Of a stretch of DNA of 64,000 nt, positions 62,599 through 64,000 are shown one piece after another. Numbering within the stretch: the first letter of the stretch is position 1; every line of letters begins with the position of its first letter. A program made the translations under genes and the position numbers. This stretch comes from Hydrogenophilales bacterium (GTDB lineage: Bacteria > Pseudomonadota > Gammaproteobacteria > Burkholderiales > Thiobacillaceae). The stretch spans positions 1-64,000 of the forward strand of contig JADJYY010000018.1 in the NCBI GenBank assembly GCA_016719465.1, read 5' to 3'. A model generated the notes under the pieces. The model searched no databases, was not told where the DNA came from, and saw only the letters and a list, made by a program, of their open reading frames with translations.

Positions 62599-64000
62599 TT
62601 ACGGGTTTTTGATCTCGCTGCCCTTGCGCAGGTAGAACCACCAGTTCAACACCAGGCACAGTGCGTAGAAGATGGCGAAGCCGTACATGGCGTTTTCCGG
62701 GGTGCCTGCCTTGATCTGGGCGCCGATCACCACCGGGGCGATGAAGGAGCCGTAGGCGGCGACCGCCGAGGTCCAACCCAGCACCGGACCGGCCTGCACG
62801 CGGTCGAAGATCACGCCCACGGTGCGGAAGGTGGAACCGTTGCCGATGCCGGTGGCGGCGAACAGCACCACGAAGGTCCAGAGGAACTCGTTGAAGAAGA
62901 TCTCCGGCGTGGCGGACTGATAGGCCTGCATCATCAGGTAGCCGGCGTAGGCGGAGGCCGCGACCATCACCACCGAGATGATCTGGGTGACGATGGAGCC
63001 GCCGACCTTGTCGGAAATCCAGCCGCCCACCGGACGGATCAGGGCGCCGACGAAGGGCCCAATCCAGGCGTATTGCAACGCCGAGGGAGCGTTGGGATTC
63101 TTGACGTGGGTCCAGGTGTTGGTGGCGGCATCCAGCATGTGGCTGTCGCCGAAAATCACCGTGATGGACAGCGGCAGCGCCATCGAGAAGCCGATGAAGG
63201 AACCGAAGGTCAGCAGGTAGAGCACGGTCATGGACCAGGTGTGCTTGTTGCTGAAGATGGCGAACTGCTTGGCGATGTTGCCCTTCATCTCGCCGAAGGC
63301 TGCGAGCTTCATCACGAACAGGGTGCCGACCATGATCAGCGGCAGCGCCACCCACATGTTGAGCAGGCCCAGGCCGGTGGGGGCGGGCAGGTAGAGATAG
63401 AGGCCGACGCCAGCGGTGACGAAGGCCAGGCCGTAGAGCCACAGCACCTTGATCATGGCGCTGATGGAACCGCCCAGCCCGGGGGTGATGGGCAGCAGAT
63501 TGTTCATGCCGAACCAGCCCAGGAAGGCCAGCGGAATCAGCGCCAGCATCCAGACGAAGCCGGCGTTCTGCACGTAGGTCTGGGTGCCGGCGGTGATCTT
63601 GCCGAGAATCCAGCCGCTGTCCTTGATCAGTTCCATGGAACCGCCGGCGAAGGCGCCGAAGATACCCGCGGTCATCACCAGGGGGATGAGGATCTGCATG
63701 GTGGTGACGCCGAAATTACCCAGGCCCGCGTTCAGACCCAGGGCGGTGCCTTGCAGGCGCTTCGGGAAGAAGGTGCTGATGTTGGACATGGAGCAGGCGA
63801 AGTTGCCGCCGCCGATGCCGGACAACAGGGCGAGCAACTGGAACATGATCAGCGGCGTCTCCTTGCTTTGCAGGGCAAGGCCGGTGCCGAAGGCCGGGAT
63901 CATCAACAGCGCCGTGGTCAGGAAGATGGTGTTGCGGCCCCCGGCGATGCGGATGAAGAAGGAGGAGGGAATGCGCAGGGTGGCGCCGGACAGGCCGGCG
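62599..64000 (-). CDS. narK: Nitrate/nitrite transporter, 5' end outside window
   Basis: At least 467 residues in frame to the right edge, so the start is outside. The edge begins GLSGATLRIPSSFF, followed by RIAGGRNTIFLTTALLMIPA; then the nitrate signature GIGGGNFACSMSNISTFFPK, and FGNFGVTTMQ-like and IRPVGGWISDKVGG later. NNP-family nitrate/proton symporter or nitrate/nitrite antiporter. It leads the narKGHJI operon. Confidence 0.95.
   Translation of the reverse strand, partial: AGLSGATLRIPSSFFIRIAGGRNTIFLTTALLMIPAFGTGLALQSKETPLIMFQLLALLSGIGGGNFACSMSNISTFFPKRLQGTALGLNAGLGNFGVTTMQILIPLVMTAGIFGAFAGGSMELIKDSGWILGKITAGTQTYVQNAGFVWMLALIPLAFLGWFGMNNLLPITPGLGGSISAMIKVLWLYGLAFVTAGVGLYLYLPAPTGLGLLNMWVALPLIMVGTLFVMKLAAFGEMKGNIAKQFAIFSNKHTWSMTVLYLLTFGSFIGFSMALPLSITVIFGDSHMLDAATNTWTHVKNPNAPSALQYAWIGPFVGALIRPVGGWISDKVGGSIVTQIISVVMVAASAYAGYLMMQAYQSATPEIFFNEFLWTFVVLFAATGIGNGSTFRTVGVIFDRVQAGPVLGWTSAVAAYGSFIAPVVIGAQIKAGTPENAMYGFAIFYALCLVLNWWFYLRKGSEIKNP

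Overview
The window is GC-rich DNA from a denitrifying betaproteobacterium. Cytochrome cd1 NirS, cNOR NorCB, NarGHJI, UbiUVT, a full heme d1 set and several perfect FNR/DNR-type boxes (TTGAT-N4-ATCAA) point to a Rhodocyclales-like or related facultative anaerobe. The genus cannot be fixed from sequence reading alone.

Layout. (1) 1-4.6 kb: cold-shock and housekeeping genes (dbpA-like helicase, csp, infA, a tag fragment), a secreted HExxH protein and nnrS. All of them carry multiple single-base frameshifts, which looks like poor sequence at a contig end. (2) 4.7-16.8 kb: a CheZ-type phosphatase, then the minus-strand heme d1/nitrite reductase cluster nirS-C-F-D-L-G-H-J-N, followed by a separate 35-codon membrane peptide gene. 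Divergent from nirS is a small membrane protein gene plus norCB. nirS and nor are fed by two perfect FNR/DNR boxes. A second patch of indels hits nirL and nirG. (3) 17-25.5 kb: mostly housekeeping genes (pcm, truC, DUF2288, yaeQ, S4 protein, Sel1 protein, trhP, Bcr-type MFS). (4) 25.5-37 kb: two divergent efflux systems around a TetR regulator: TetR-OMF-MFP-ABC (MacAB type) on minus and MexAB-OprM type RND on plus. (5) 37-46.4 kb: sodB, pbpC, a CopD-like gene and a large bacterial alpha-2-macroglobulin. (6) 46.5-64 kb: an anaerobic respiration region with narKGHJI, a DUF2249 protein, a polytopic heme-copper-like membrane protein, ubiUVT, a radical SAM protein, a ferredoxin, an SUMF1-type (NirV-like) protein next to a moaC remnant, and three DsrC/TusE-family paralogues.

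How it fits together: nitrate enters through NarK and is reduced by NarGHI; nitrite is reduced by NirS using heme d1 made by NirF/DLGH/J/N; NO is reduced by NorCB. UbiUVT would supply ubiquinone without oxygen. FNR/DNR boxes upstream of nnrS, the 35-aa peptide, nirS, nor, one DsrC-like gene and (weaker) the DUF2249 gene suggest one regulon. No regulator gene of that type lies in the window.

Most notable: three DsrC-family paralogues that each keep a different subset of the two redox cysteines (A only, B only, none); the boxed 35-aa membrane peptide; a GC-rich palindromic repeat family that has entered protein-coding sequence in frame (pbpC, nirN leader); and two heptanucleotide tandem arrays abutting the start codons of yaeQ and ubiV.
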